A stretch of 47,160 nucleotides of DNA from Firmicutes bacterium HGW-Firmicutes-3. Lineage in GTDB: Bacteria > Bacillota > Clostridia > Lachnospirales > Vallitaleaceae. This document shows, piece after piece, positions 35,025-44,283 of the stretch. The stretch lies in the NCBI GenBank assembly GCA_002841435.1, contig PGZS01000003.1, forward strand, positions 1-47,160. Reading direction: 5' to 3'. The translations under genes were made by a program, and so were the position numbers. Numbering within the stretch: position 1 is the stretch's first letter; every line of letters starts with the position of its first letter. The notes beneath the pieces are model-generated. The model was given only the letters and a program-made list of their open reading frames with translations, was not told where the DNA came from and did no database searches.

Positions 35025-35717
35025 ATGGAGCCTGTAAAAGTTCTAATTGCAGATGATGAAAAAGGTATACGTAACATTATTATAGAGTACTTAAGTCAAG
35101 AAGGTATTGAAGTAATTGAAGCTGTTGATGGTGTGGATGCATTGAATCAGTTCAAAAATCATGGTATAGACCTTGTAATTTTGGACGTGATGATGCCGAA
35201 AATAGAAGGTTGGACGGTATGTAAAGAGATTAGAAAAGTCTCAAAAATACCAATCATCATGTTAACAGCTCGGGGAGAAGAATATGATAAACTATTAGGT
35301 TTTGAACTGGGGATTGATGATTATGTGGTTAAACCTTTTAGCCCTAAGGAACTAAGAGCCAGAGTCAAAGCTCATTTAGCAAGAAGTCAGGGCTTGTTAG
35401 ACGTGGCACCAAAAAAGAAGGAGTTTATTTTTGGTGAACTTAGAATTGATATGGACGCAAGAAGTGTTTGGCTTATAGATGGTTATCTGCAATTAACACC
35501 TAAAGAATATGAACTGCTTATTTTTTTGGCAGAGAATCCCAAAAAAGTATTTAGTAGAGAACAACTATTAACGTCTGTATGGGGTTATGATTTTTTTGGT
35601 GATGATAGAACGGTAGATACACATATTAAGACTTTGAGAGAGCATCTAAAAACCTATAGGAAATGGATAGTGACCGTATGGCGCATTGGGTATAAATTTG
35701 ATCCGGAGGTTAAATGA
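35025..35717 (+). CDS. OmpR-family response regulator
   Basis: This is a 230-residue DNA-binding response regulator. In the receiver domain the acidic pocket is Asp10/Asp11, the phosphoacceptor is Asp54 in LVILDVMMP, and the conserved Lys is in VVKPFSP. The C-terminal winged helix (about 130-228) includes LTPKEYELLIFL and RTVDTHIKTLREHL. It overlaps the kinase gene start by 4 bases (ATGA), so the two are co-translated. The tandem 11-bp repeats upstream of the secreted-protein gene are a plausible target. Confidence 0.92.
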   Translation: MEPVKVLIADDEKGIRNIIIEYLSQEGIEVIEAVDGVDALNQFKNHGIDLVILDVMMPKIEGWTVCKEIRKVSKIPIIMLTARGEEYDKLLGFELGIDDYVVKPFSPKELRARVKAHLARSQGLLDVAPKKKEFIFGELRIDMDARSVWLIDGYLQLTPKEYELLIFLAENPKKVFSREQLLTSVWGYDFFGDDRTVDTHIKTLREHLKTYRKWIVTVWRIGYKFDPEVK

Positions 35718-37153
35718 TGAAGAAAATAGGTATGAAACTCTGGGTGGGTATGATGTTGTTGGTAGTCTGTATGCTTCTTCTATTGTGGCTTTTCCAAGTT
35801 GTATTTCTAGAAAAGTTTTATATGACAATGCAGATTAACAAATTAGAACGAAGAAGTGAACAAATCGTATCCAATCTGATGACCCAAGAAGGTGACTTAA
35901 ATAATGCTCAAGTTATGAATATACTAGAAGAGCTTGAAGCTTTTGTATACACCTATAACACAAGTTTACAAATTGTTGATGCTACCGGTGAAACTATCTA
36001 TCAGATGGATAACAACAATGAACAGCCTTTTTCAGGCATGGTCAGAAGACAAAACACTCAAGTTCTAATCAACACTCTAGCAGGAGAAAAGGCTAGAAGT
36101 CTTTTTAAACATCCAAGGTTTGATACAGATTATCTGATCTTAGGTTTACCTATTATGAGTATGGACAAAAATCACATTCAAGGCGCTCTATTGATTACAA
36201 CAACGATGGCGCCTGTATCAGATACTGCCGGTATTATTAAGCATCAACTCATTTATATTACAGCAATTCTGTTCATGATATCGTTTGGAATTGCGTATAT
36301 AATCTCATATCATTTGAGTCGACCAATCATGAAAATCAATAGAGCAGCCCAGGAAATAGCCCATGGGAAATGGGATATTAGTATGGATAAAATGGGAGAA
36401 GATGAAATAGGGCAGTTGGCGGATACCATAAAAAATATGGCTGCATCCTTAAAACAAACGGACAGATTGAGAAAAGAATTGATTGGGAATATATCACATG
36501 AACTTAGAACGCCCCTTAGCCTTATTCGCGGATATGCAGAAACCATTCGAGATATAAGTGGGGCAGAACAAGAAAAAAGAGAAGGGCATTTGGAGATTAT
36601 TATAGATGAATCAGAAAGACTAGGACGTTTAATTGATGATATTTTAATCTTATCTCAATTAGAAGTTGATGGGGTCAAGTTAGTTCAAAAACCGATAAAT
36701 ATAAAAGTCCTCCTCGAGAGTATAGGGAATAGGTTTATGGATTTGGCACAAAAAAAAGCCATAAAACTTGAATTAGAACTTGAAGAAGACCTAATTGGTT
36801 TTGGTGATTATAACCGCATCGAACAAGTTATGATGAATCTTGTGGGCAATGCTTTTAATCATACCCATAATGACGGTAGAATCTCTATAAGAGCCAATCA
36901 GGTTAAAAATTACATAAACATAGAAGTCATCAATGAAGGTGTTAGAATCAGAGACGAAGATATAGAACATATTTGGGAACGCTATTACAAAGTCAATCGA
37001 ATTACAGGTGAAAATCCAATTGGTAGTGGCTTAGGGCTCGCCATTGTAAAAAATATTCTGTTGGCTCATGAGGTTGATTTTGGTGTAAATAGCCATGATG
37101 ACGGTAAAACTGTTTTCTGGTTTCGGCTAAAATCAGGCGTTATTGATGTCTAA
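35714..37153 (+). CDS. Sensor histidine kinase
   Basis: This 479-residue kinase has a first membrane helix at about residues 8-30, an extracytoplasmic sensor at about 31-172, and a second helix at about 175-197. A HAMP domain follows (YHLSRPIMKINRAAQEIAHG). The dimerisation domain carries the phosphoacceptor His262 in ISHELRTPL, and the ATPase domain has NLVGNAFNHTHNDG and GSGLGLAIVKN. It pairs with the preceding regulator. Its stop codon overlaps that of the convergent small membrane protein gene. Confidence 0.92.
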   Translation: MMKKIGMKLWVGMMLLVVCMLLLLWLFQVVFLEKFYMTMQINKLERRSEQIVSNLMTQEGDLNNAQVMNILEELEAFVYTYNTSLQIVDATGETIYQMDNNNEQPFSGMVRRQNTQVLINTLAGEKARSLFKHPRFDTDYLILGLPIMSMDKNHIQGALLITTTMAPVSDTAGIIKHQLIYITAILFMISFGIAYIISYHLSRPIMKINRAAQEIAHGKWDISMDKMGEDEIGQLADTIKNMAASLKQTDRLRKELIGNISHELRTPLSLIRGYAETIRDISGAEQEKREGHLEIIIDESERLGRLIDDILILSQLEVDGVKLVQKPINIKVLLESIGNRFMDLAQKKAIKLELELEEDLIGFGDYNRIEQVMMNLVGNAFNHTHNDGRISIRANQVKNYINIEVINEGVRIRDEDIEHIWERYYKVNRITGENPIGSGLGLAIVKNILLAHEVDFGVNSHDDGKTVFWFRLKSGVIDV

Positions 37154-37350
37154 AAAATAAGACGAATTAGACCAACAGCTATTACAAGACAGATAATAGG
37201 TATAATAAGTGCTAAACCGACAGGTATGAGTACGAAAAATAACAGTACACCAACAATACCCAGTGCAAGTCGAATAATACCGATGCTGACTTTAAACATT
37301 AAGCTTATTATAAGACCTAGGATAGCGAAAAATAACAATAGTTCTAACAT
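37150..37350 (-). CDS. Small hydrophobic membrane protein
   Basis: This 66-residue protein is almost entirely hydrophobic and probably crosses the membrane two or three times (about residues 5-20, 24-44 and 46-66). An AAAGGA ribosome site lies upstream; the ATG at 37350 is chosen, though a TTG two codons earlier (37356) is also possible. It is convergent with the histidine kinase and overlaps its stop by a few bases. No family was recognised. It may be a membrane-stress or envelope protein, which is only a guess from its neighbours. Confidence 0.55.
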   Translation of the reverse strand: MLELLLFFAILGLIISLMFKVSIGIIRLALGIVGVLLFFVLIPVGLALIIPIICLVIAVGLIRLIF

Positions 37351-37582
37351 ATTCAATCATCCTTTCTTGTTCTTCTCTAGGAAAGTCTTAGACACAGACC
37401 ACTCTTTTATTATTTGAGTATAAGATGTTATATTTATCAGGCCCTTAGTATAGGATTAAGATTTAATTAAAAAATTAAGTTATCAATCTTTACAAATACG
37501 AAGGCGTATGGGATTATTAAAGTAAGCAAAATACTGACATAAATTGCAGTCTCTCAAAAGAGAGATAAGAAAGGGTGACGGG

Positions 37583-40500
37583 ATGAAAAAGGATTGGAAC
37601 AACCCATTAGTGATTGGTATAAATAAAGAGAAAGCAAGAAATGAAGCTGAGAGTTATAGTTCTTTGGAAAGCTATTTGAATCAATCCTCAAAAAGACAGT
37701 CTTTAAACGGGGTTTGGAAATTTTATTATTGTAAAAACGCCACAGAACGACCAAAAGATTTTTATGATAGAGACTTGAACACCAAGGACTGGGATCATAT
37801 TAATGTGCCTTCTGTTTGGGAAACGCAAGGATATGACAAACCCTATTATCTAGCCTTTGATTATCCCCCGGCAGTTAGTAAAAAGACCAAAGAGATTCCT
37901 TGGATTGATGAAGAAAAAAATCCGGTAGGTATATATAGAAGAGATTTTATTTTAGAGGAAGCATGGGATCAAAACGAGATTTATTGTCATTTTGGAGCGG
38001 TAAAATCAGCTTTTTATCTATATATAAATGGTCACCAGGTAGGGTATTCACAAGGTTCTATGACACCTTCTGAATTCAATATCACCGGGTTTGTTACACC
38101 GGGTGAAAACCAATTAACCGTTGAGGTTTATAAATATAGTGATGGTACATACCTTGAAGATCAGGATATGTGGTTTATGGCCGGCATCTATAGGAATGTC
38201 TATATCTATCAAGAGTCAAGAAGTGGCATCAAAGACTTTTATTTCTATAATACCTTTGATGCAACTTATGAGAATGCTTTTTTGCATAGCGAAATAGCGC
38301 TAAAATCCTTTAGTGATGTTCACAAACTCGAATTGTACTTAAGTGAAAAAGAGGGTGAACTGGGTGCGTGCATCCTAGAAAAATCTGAGTTATCAATGGT
38401 GAACCAAGATGTAATTCAGATTCAAAATCCCAAAAAATGGAATCATGAAACGCCAAATCTTTATTTTTTAACGTGTATCATCAGGAACGATGTAGGAGAA
38501 ATTATAGAAATAAAAGGAACATCTTATGGCTTTAGAACCGTTGAAATAAAAAATGCAAGGTTTCTAATCAATGGCGTTCCAATCATTTTCAAAGGCGTTA
38601 ATCGACATGAATTCAATCCGGATACAGGTTGGTACTTACCACGCGCTCTGAGAGAACAAGATATTAAGATTATAAAACAACATAATATTAACGCAATTCG
38701 TACAGCACACTACCCCAACGATCCTCATTTGTATGATCTTTGTGACCTTCATGGTTTGTATGTGATTGATGAAGCGGATATTGAAACCCATGGTGTTCGT
38801 AAAAAAAATGTACCGGGGGATAACCCTATGTGGACCCATGCTGTTGTAGATCGTATGAATCGTATGGTCCTTAGAGATCGTCACCATCCTAGTATTATCA
38901 TGTGGTCTCTTGGCAATGAAGCTGGCTATGGTGATAATTTTCGAATTATGAAAAATGAGGCTATGAAATTAGATCAGACAAGACCGTTTCATTATGAAGG
39001 CGACTTGGATTTGAAAGTCTCAGACGTTCTTAGTATAATGTACCCTTCTCCGGAGAAGGCGGCACGGTATGGCAGATTAGAAAACACGAAAATAACCCTC
39101 GTCCAGAACTTGATGAACCAACTTGCTTCTGATCAGAAGGCTTTTAAGCGGGAGCAATACATGGACAAACCTGTTATGAGTTGCGAATTTGCCCATGCAA
39201 TGGAAAATAGCTTAGGGAATTTTGCTGAGCATATTAAAGTTTTTGAAACATATGACAACTGGTGTGGTGGGTTTATATGGGATTTTGTAGATCAATCCCT
39301 ACGAAAAGGCACTAAAGAAGATAAAGATTACTGGACCTACGGTGGTGACTATAACGAAGAAAAACACCATGGCCATTTCTGTGCGAATGGTATAGTTTCA
39401 GCAGATCGAATGCTACACCCCGCAATATTTGAAGTGAAAAAGGTTTATCAAGATTTTGAGATTCGTAAAGAAGATGAAGGTTATGTTTTGCATAACAAGA
39501 GATTCTTTACAGGGCTTGAAGATTATGAGTTTAGTTTCATTAGAAAAGTAGAAGGTTATGTGGTAGAAGAAAAAGTACTTCAGATACCATGGATTGGTCC
39601 GGGGACATCCAAGTTGATATTAGTGCCAGAAGATATTGAAAATAAGGATTGTATTGTCCATGATGTATTTGTTGCTAAGCTTATAAATGATAATTGGTAC
39701 GCAAAAGCCGGTTATGAAATGGGCTTTGAACAGTTTTGTATTCAAGAGGCAGGAACTGGTGCTATTAAGGAAGGTGCTAGAGTCCAAGTCAAAAAGACGG
39801 AAGAAGGTTTATCAGTTAAAGGTGGGGACCTAGTGGTTCATTTTATGCGTGAAGATGGATTGATACACAAAATCCTATTTAAAGGCCAAGTCATCTTGGA
39901 CCATAAGCTTCAAATGAATTTCTGGAGACCGCCAACAGATAATGATATGGGATTGGCTAATTTCAGACCGGAGCTTATGGGACTTATAAATAACAGTGTC
40001 TACAAAAAGTTGACGGATCATCCGCCAAAGGCTGTTCGTTTTCTCGTCAATAGAAAAGAGAACAACGTTATCATAACATCTATGTATGATGTTTCGGCTT
40101 TTAAAAAGCTAGAAATCAGATACTATGTGAACAGTCTTGGTGACCTTCAGATACGAACCATAGCGGTACCCAAAAAAGATATGATTAGGCTTGGTTTTAC
40201 TACAGAGTTTAGTAATGCCTTCAATCAAGTGGCTTGGTTTGGTAGAGGCCCACATGAAACATATATGGATAGAAAAACCAGTGGTAAGTTTGGAAGGTAT
40301 CATCAGGATGTAGAGGATATGCCCCATCAGTATATGCGCCCTCAAGAAAATGGTTTGAGATCGGATGTATATGAAGTCAAACTTATGGCACCTAATAACT
40401 CTATAAAAATAAAGTCTGACCAAAAACTGCTATATTTTTCCGTCTGGCCTTATAGGATGAAAACCTTAGAGAAAGCGCGACATACCTATGAGATAAAGAA

Positions 40501-40657
40501 TGAGGGCATGGTTACACTTAATATTGATGGGTTTCATAGAGGCGTTGGTGGCGATGAGCCGGGAATGCTATCTTTACTTGAAACCTACAAGTTACTTAAA
40601 CATCAACTCTATGACTATCGGTTTGTGATGAACTTTTCAAATAATGATGGACAGTAA
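37583..40657 (+). CDS. lacZ: Beta-galactosidase, LacZ type (GH2)
   Basis: This 1024-residue enzyme is almost the same length as E. coli LacZ. N-terminal jelly-roll and immunoglobulin-like domains precede the TIM barrel. The acid/base is Glu446 in WSLGNEAGYG and the nucleophile Glu535 in MSCEFAHAM. The C-terminal beta-galactosidase small-chain domain contains FWRPPTDNDMG and WFGRGPHETYMDRK. The ATG at 37583 follows AAAGGGTG; an in-frame ATG at 37544 lies upstream of that site. No signal peptide is seen, so it is cytoplasmic. No sugar transporter is adjacent. A small palindrome (ATACG/CGTAT, 37496-37509) lies upstream. Confidence 0.93.
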   Translation: MKKDWNNPLVIGINKEKARNEAESYSSLESYLNQSSKRQSLNGVWKFYYCKNATERPKDFYDRDLNTKDWDHINVPSVWETQGYDKPYYLAFDYPPAVSKKTKEIPWIDEEKNPVGIYRRDFILEEAWDQNEIYCHFGAVKSAFYLYINGHQVGYSQGSMTPSEFNITGFVTPGENQLTVEVYKYSDGTYLEDQDMWFMAGIYRNVYIYQESRSGIKDFYFYNTFDATYENAFLHSEIALKSFSDVHKLELYLSEKEGELGACILEKSELSMVNQDVIQIQNPKKWNHETPNLYFLTCIIRNDVGEIIEIKGTSYGFRTVEIKNARFLINGVPIIFKGVNRHEFNPDTGWYLPRALREQDIKIIKQHNINAIRTAHYPNDPHLYDLCDLHGLYVIDEADIETHGVRKKNVPGDNPMWTHAVVDRMNRMVLRDRHHPSIIMWSLGNEAGYGDNFRIMKNEAMKLDQTRPFHYEGDLDLKVSDVLSIMYPSPEKAARYGRLENTKITLVQNLMNQLASDQKAFKREQYMDKPVMSCEFAHAMENSLGNFAEHIKVFETYDNWCGGFIWDFVDQSLRKGTKEDKDYWTYGGDYNEEKHHGHFCANGIVSADRMLHPAIFEVKKVYQDFEIRKEDEGYVLHNKRFFTGLEDYEFSFIRKVEGYVVEEKVLQIPWIGPGTSKLILVPEDIENKDCIVHDVFVAKLINDNWYAKAGYEMGFEQFCIQEAGTGAIKEGARVQVKKTEEGLSVKGGDLVVHFMREDGLIHKILFKGQVILDHKLQMNFWRPPTDNDMGLANFRPELMGLINNSVYKKLTDHPPKAVRFLVNRKENNVIITSMYDVSAFKKLEIRYYVNSLGDLQIRTIAVPKKDMIRLGFTTEFSNAFNQVAWFGRGPHETYMDRKTSGKFGRYHQDVEDMPHQYMRPQENGLRSDVYEVKLMAPNNSIKIKSDQKLLYFSVWPYRMKTLEKARHTYEIKNEGMVTLNIDGFHRGVGGDEPGMLSLLETYKLLKHQLYDYRFVMNFSNNDGQ

Positions 40658-40726
40658 TCACATAATGTGATAATATGTATTATATAATACTCATTGTCAT
40701 TTAGCGTTCATAAGGGGGCTTGAATT

Positions 40727-42520
40727 ATGAAAGAAATTAGTAATAAGATTTTATATCATGCATATAGAGCAGGTGCTCAAGAAGTGATTCGACACAGAAA
40801 CCAACTTAATAGCATCAATGTTTTTCCGGTAGCCGATGGTGATACGGGATCAAATCTTTCTTCCATGATGCATAGCATTCTAAATGAATCCAAACTGGAG
40901 AAGGATGTAGGAAATACCATGCGCTCTATAGCCGATGCAGCTATTATCGGAGCGAGAGGTAATTCAGGTATTATATTTGCCCAGTATCTAAGTGGTGTAA
41001 GCATTGGGTTGGAAAACGGTGCAGGCATAATTAATATTCATCATTATGTTGAAGCCAACAAAACCGCTGTAGATTATGCTTATGATGCTGTAGAAATTCC
41101 TACGGAAGGTACAATGCTAACCTTAATTCGCGTCTGGTCGGAAGCTTTATACCGTTTTATGAAAAAAACAACGGATTTTGGTGAACTACTTAGCTATGCG
41201 TATGGTGACATTGAAGAAGCGCTCTCAAAAACCCAATACCAGTTGGCCAGCCTTAGAAAAGCTGCTGTAGTGGATGCCGGCGCCAAAGGATTTGTTCATT
41301 TCGTAGATGGTTTTTTACGATTTCTAAAAGGTGATTATGACGCTGAGATTGAAAGTGATTTTACGGATATAGATCAAGAGTTAGAACCATTGGTGAAAAT
41401 AGATCATCATGAGGAGATTGATTTGGCTCATCGTTATTGTACAGAAGCGATGTTGAAAGACTTAAAGATACCACTAAAAGATATTAAAAAAGAACTTCGT
41501 GTTTTAGGGGATTCATTAATAGTAGCCGGGAATGAACGAAGGATGCGTGTCCATATTCACACCAACCAACCGGCCACTTTTTTTGAAACACTTCGCGCGT
41601 TGGGTCAGATCACGTATCAAAAAGTAGATGACATGGTTATGCAAAGTAGTTTAGTGAATGAACGTAAATACAAAGTTGGATTGGTAACGGATTCTATTGC
41701 TGATCTTCCACAATCATTTATTGAGGCACATCAGATACAAGTCGTTAATTTAAATATTCTTCATAAGGAGGATATATATATTGACAGAATCACCATTGAT
41801 AATGAAAGGGCCATACGTCTCTTAGAAGAAAGTGATGAGCGCGCGACCTCCTCTCAACCGGACAGGCAGGCCGTCCTTCTACAACTACAGAGTTTACAAG
41901 CTTATTATGATGAGATTATTGTAATTACCGTTTCAAAGGCTTTAAGTGGTACTTTCAATGTTTTTCAAAAAGCGGCAAATGAATTAGAAGTTTATCCATC
42001 AAAAATTACGGTTATTGATTCTAAACAAAATTCAGCGGCTCAAGGCTTATTGGTTATGGAATGTGCGAATCTCATTGAACAGGGTATGCCTTATAACCAG
42101 ATCATAGAGACAATGCAGACATTAGTAAGTAAAAGTAAGATTCTAGTTAGTGTTAAGAACCTTAATGCGATGATTATGTCAGGTAGGCTAAGTACAAAAG
42201 GCGGTAAAATTGCTAACCTCATTAATCTTAAGCCAATCGTGACATTAGATAGCAAAGGGGAAGGTGGACTCGGTGGGTTTGCTTTTAGTCATGAGGCAAG
42301 TCTTAAGAAAATCAAGAAAAAATTGATTAAAATCAATGAGACTGTAGGTTTAAAAGCTTATTGTGTGGTCCATGCTAAAAACCTGGAAGCGGCTATAGCT
42401 TATGCAGATGGTTTGGAACAAGCTTTAGAAATGCCTTCGGCTTACTTAGAAGACGTATCCTCAATTATTGCAATAGGTGCAGGTGACGGCGCAATAGCCG
42501 TAGGTTACATCACCCACTAG
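40727..42520 (+). CDS. DAK2-DegV fusion protein (fatty acid kinase-like)
   Basis: The product has 597 residues. Residues about 1-200 are a DAK2 kinase domain with the nucleotide/metal loop [14 protein letters not shown] (near residue 27) and [13 protein letters not shown], as in FakA. Residues about 310-597 are a DegV fold: TDSIADLP from Thr321, [16 protein letters not shown] and [14 protein letters not shown], as in the fatty-acid-binding FakB. The usual FakA C-terminal domain is replaced by DegV, so kinase and lipid-presenting partner are one chain. The likely role is phosphorylation of exogenous or recycled fatty acids for phospholipid synthesis. It is followed 11 bases later by a DUF1295 membrane protein. 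Confidence 0.87.
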   Translation: MKEISNKILYHAYRAGAQEVIRHRNQLNSINVFPVADGDTGSNLSSMMHSILNESKLEKDVGNTMRSIADAAIIGARGNSGIIFAQYLSGVSIGLENGAGIINIHHYVEANKTAVDYAYDAVEIPTEGTMLTLIRVWSEALYRFMKKTTDFGELLSYAYGDIEEALSKTQYQLASLRKAAVVDAGAKGFVHFVDGFLRFLKGDYDAEIESDFTDIDQELEPLVKIDHHEEIDLAHRYCTEAMLKDLKIPLKDIKKELRVLGDSLIVAGNERRMRVHIHTNQPATFFETLRALGQITYQKVDDMVMQSSLVNERKYKVGLVTDSIADLPQSFIEAHQIQVVNLNILHKEDIYIDRITIDNERAIRLLEESDERATSSQPDRQAVLLQLQSLQAYYDEIIVITVSKALSGTFNVFQKAANELEVYPSKITVIDSKQNSAAQGLLVMECANLIEQGMPYNQIIETMQTLVSKSKILVSVKNLNAMIMSGRLSTKGGKIANLINLKPIVTLDSKGEGGLGGFAFSHEASLKKIKKKLIKINETVGLKAYCVVHAKNLEAAIAYADGLEQALEMPSAYLEDVSSIIAIGAGDGAIAVGYITH

Positions 42521-42531
42521 GAGGAGATATT

Positions 42532-43296
42532 ATGTTTATACAAGCTTTAATAATACTTTTTGTATATTTTTCATGCTTGTTTCTACTCGGACAGGTTTTA
42601 TCGGACAACTCCATTGTTGATATCGGATGGGGTGGTGGTTTTGTGCTTCTGGCTATTGCCGGATTGATACTAGGCAAGCAGATGAGTGCAGTACATATAC
42701 TCACAACGTCTTTTGTTCTTTTGTGGGGCGTTAGATTGGTTATACACTTAGGAAAACGTAATATAGGAAAACCGGAGGATTATCGATATGTTCAGATGCG
42801 GGTCAGATGGGGCAAGAATTGGCCCAGACTAAAGGCTTTTTTGAATGTATATATGCTTCAGATGGTGGTCATGTATGTTGTAGCTCTACCGATTATTGCC
42901 CTTGCAGGTAAACCAGTTGACGGTTTAGGTATTTTTTCCTTAATCGGTAGTATTGTTTTTATTATGGGGTATCTTTTTGAAGTGGTTGGCGATGAACAGC
43001 TAAGACGTTTTAAAGCCATGCCAGAGAATAAAGGCAAGATTATTACGACAGGTTTATGGCGCTATACCAGACATCCTAATTATTTTGGTGAAGCTATGAT
43101 TTGGTGGGGCATATATTTGACCGTGTTGGAGGCATCCGGAACAGCTTGGACTTTTATTGGTCCGTTGTTGATTAATTTGTTTTTAAGGTATGTATCCGGT
43201 GTTCCATTGTTAGAGAAGAAGTATAAAGATCGAGAGGATTTTAAAGCGTATAAGGCGGTGACGCCGGTTTTTATTCCTTGGTTTCCTAAAAGGTGA
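42532..43296 (+). CDS. DUF1295 / steroid-reductase-like membrane protein
   Basis: This 254-residue integral membrane protein has about six or seven hydrophobic segments. It carries the family's C-terminal signature [20 protein letters not shown] and the [18 protein letters not shown] tail, seen in DUF1295 proteins and related to 5-alpha-reductases and isoprenylcysteine methyltransferases. It is co-transcribed with the DAK2-DegV gene, which suggests a lipid-related role. A strong terminator follows. Confidence 0.85.
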   Translation: MFIQALIILFVYFSCLFLLGQVLSDNSIVDIGWGGGFVLLAIAGLILGKQMSAVHILTTSFVLLWGVRLVIHLGKRNIGKPEDYRYVQMRVRWGKNWPRLKAFLNVYMLQMVVMYVVALPIIALAGKPVDGLGIFSLIGSIVFIMGYLFEVVGDEQLRRFKAMPENKGKIITTGLWRYTRHPNYFGEAMIWWGIYLTVLEASGTAWTFIGPLLINLFLRYVSGVPLLEKKYKDREDFKAYKAVTPVFIPWFPKR

Positions 43297-43325
43297 ATTA
43301 AATTAAAAGAAGTTCTATATAAATA

Positions 43326-43358
43326 GGTCCCATGAAAACCCTTCCACACTCTGTATGA
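43326..43358 (+). repeat. 33-bp dispersed repeat, copy 3
   Basis: It has the same core as copies 1 and 2 (GGTCCCATGAAAACCCTTCC, then ACA, variable bases and GTATGA), 29 bases after the DUF1295 stop codon. It is identical to copy 1 through the 5' block. Confidence 0.75.
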
Positions 43359-43389
43359 CCTTCGAAATATTTTAATATTAGTGTATAGT

Positions 43390-43452
43390 AACAAGTGTTC
43401 ATTTGTCGCATCTCTCTATGAGAAAAGATAGAAAATGAATGCTTGTTTTTTT
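43390..43452 (+). terminator. Strong terminator after the DUF1295 gene
   Basis: AACAAGTGTTCATTT (43390-43404) pairs with AAATGAATGCTTGTT (43433-43447) over 15 positions, including two G-U pairs. A T-run to 43452 follows. Confidence 0.85.
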
Positions 43453-43483
43453 ATCCCCTTTAATCATAATAAGATCAAAATCC

Positions 43484-43680
43484 CAAAATTAAGTTTCACA
43501 GATTGCCTACATCTATAGATTGCGTTGAAGCGTTCGCAACTATAGGATGTATGCAAAGCTCAACTATATAATTTTGACTGTCAAAATTAAGTTTCTCTAA
43601 TTACATAGAACATATAGTTGCGTTGAAGCGTTCGCAACCATATATCCTATGTAATAGTTCAACTATATAATTTTGACTTT
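43484..43680. repeat. Two tandem ~98-bp palindromic hairpin elements
   Basis: Units at 43484-43581 and 43582-43680 share CAAAATTAAGTTTC at the start, GCGTTGAAGCGTTCGC in the centre and CAACTATATAATTTTGAC at the end. Each unit folds on itself. In unit 1 TTGCCTACATC... pairs with GGATGTATGCAA; in unit 2 ATTACATAGAAC... pairs with ATCCTATGTAAT. The outer CAAAATT/AATTTTG ends pair as well. The stem sequences differ between units but remain complementary. A third start (CAAAATCATATTTG) lies at 43681. No gene is present. A -10-like TATAAT at about 43711 follows. Confidence 0.8.
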
Positions 43681-43758
43681 CAAAATCATATTTGTGCCAT
43701 ATTTTGATTTTATAATAAGGGTATAGCAAAAATACATGAAAAAGAAGGAGGTAGTACA

Positions 43759-43941
43759 ATGATGATATTTGTATGGGTACTGATTGGATTTGGTATCTAT
43801 TATATGCTTAAAGAACAAAGAGGGACTGGGTTTAGAAGTGGTGGTCAGTCAGGTCCGGAAGAAGTATTGAAGCAAAGGTACGCAACAGGCGAAATAGATG
43901 AAGAGACTTTTGTCAGAATGATGAAGACCATTAAAGGTTAA
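43759..43941 (+). CDS. Small membrane protein with SHOCT domain (1)
   Basis: This 60-residue protein has one N-terminal membrane helix (about residues 2-17), a short linker rich in Gly, and a SHOCT motif at the C-terminus (PEEVLKQRYATGEIDEETFVRMM). SHOCT segments are short helical oligomerisation motifs. AAGGAGG precedes the ATG. The second SHOCT gene follows after 13 bases and the two-component genes follow that, so all four may form one operon. Confidence 0.75.
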   Translation: MMIFVWVLIGFGIYYMLKEQRGTGFRSGGQSGPEEVLKQRYATGEIDEETFVRMMKTIKG

Positions 43942-43954
43942 GGAGGAATATAAG

Positions 43955-44218
43955 ATGATGATGTTTCAAAGAGGTTTTCAAGGTGGTTATAGAGGTGGTG
44001 CATGTTGGTCAGACGGTTACATAGGTGGCGGATGGCATATGCTTTTTATGGCGGTTGTCCTACTAACAGTCGTTTTTACAGTTATTTACCTGGTTAATAA
44101 ATCAACGCATAGACAGGACAACAAAGATGTTCTTGATATTCTAAAAATGAAATATGTTCAAGGTGAACTGACTGAGGAAGAATATATGAAGAAAAAAGAT
44201 CTGTTGTTAAAAAAGTAG
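43955..44218 (+). CDS. Small membrane protein with SHOCT domain (2)
   Basis: The product has 87 residues. The N-terminus is Gly/aromatic-rich (FQRGFQGGYRGG) with a Cys and His. A single membrane helix follows at about residues 27-49, then a SHOCT motif (VLDILKMKYVQGELTEEEYMKKKDLL). AAGGAGG lies before the start, where three ATG codons occur in a row. It resembles the first SHOCT protein in its C-terminal half. It probably forms complexes with it, and could sense or buffer a membrane signal for the following kinase. Confidence 0.75.
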   Translation: MMMFQRGFQGGYRGGACWSDGYIGGGWHMLFMAVVLLTVVFTVIYLVNKSTHRQDNKDVLDILKMKYVQGELTEEEYMKKKDLLLKK

Positions 44219-44283
44219 GTAGAAAGATTTAGGATGATGGACAATTCAGTCATGCTCCTGTAAAATCAAAGTGAGGTGATTGG

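Noticed and set aside
43484-43680. CRISPR array or integron attC sites
   Set aside because: There are only two units, the shared parts and variable parts do not form spacer-repeat units, no cas or integrase gene is near, and the attC core sequences do not match.
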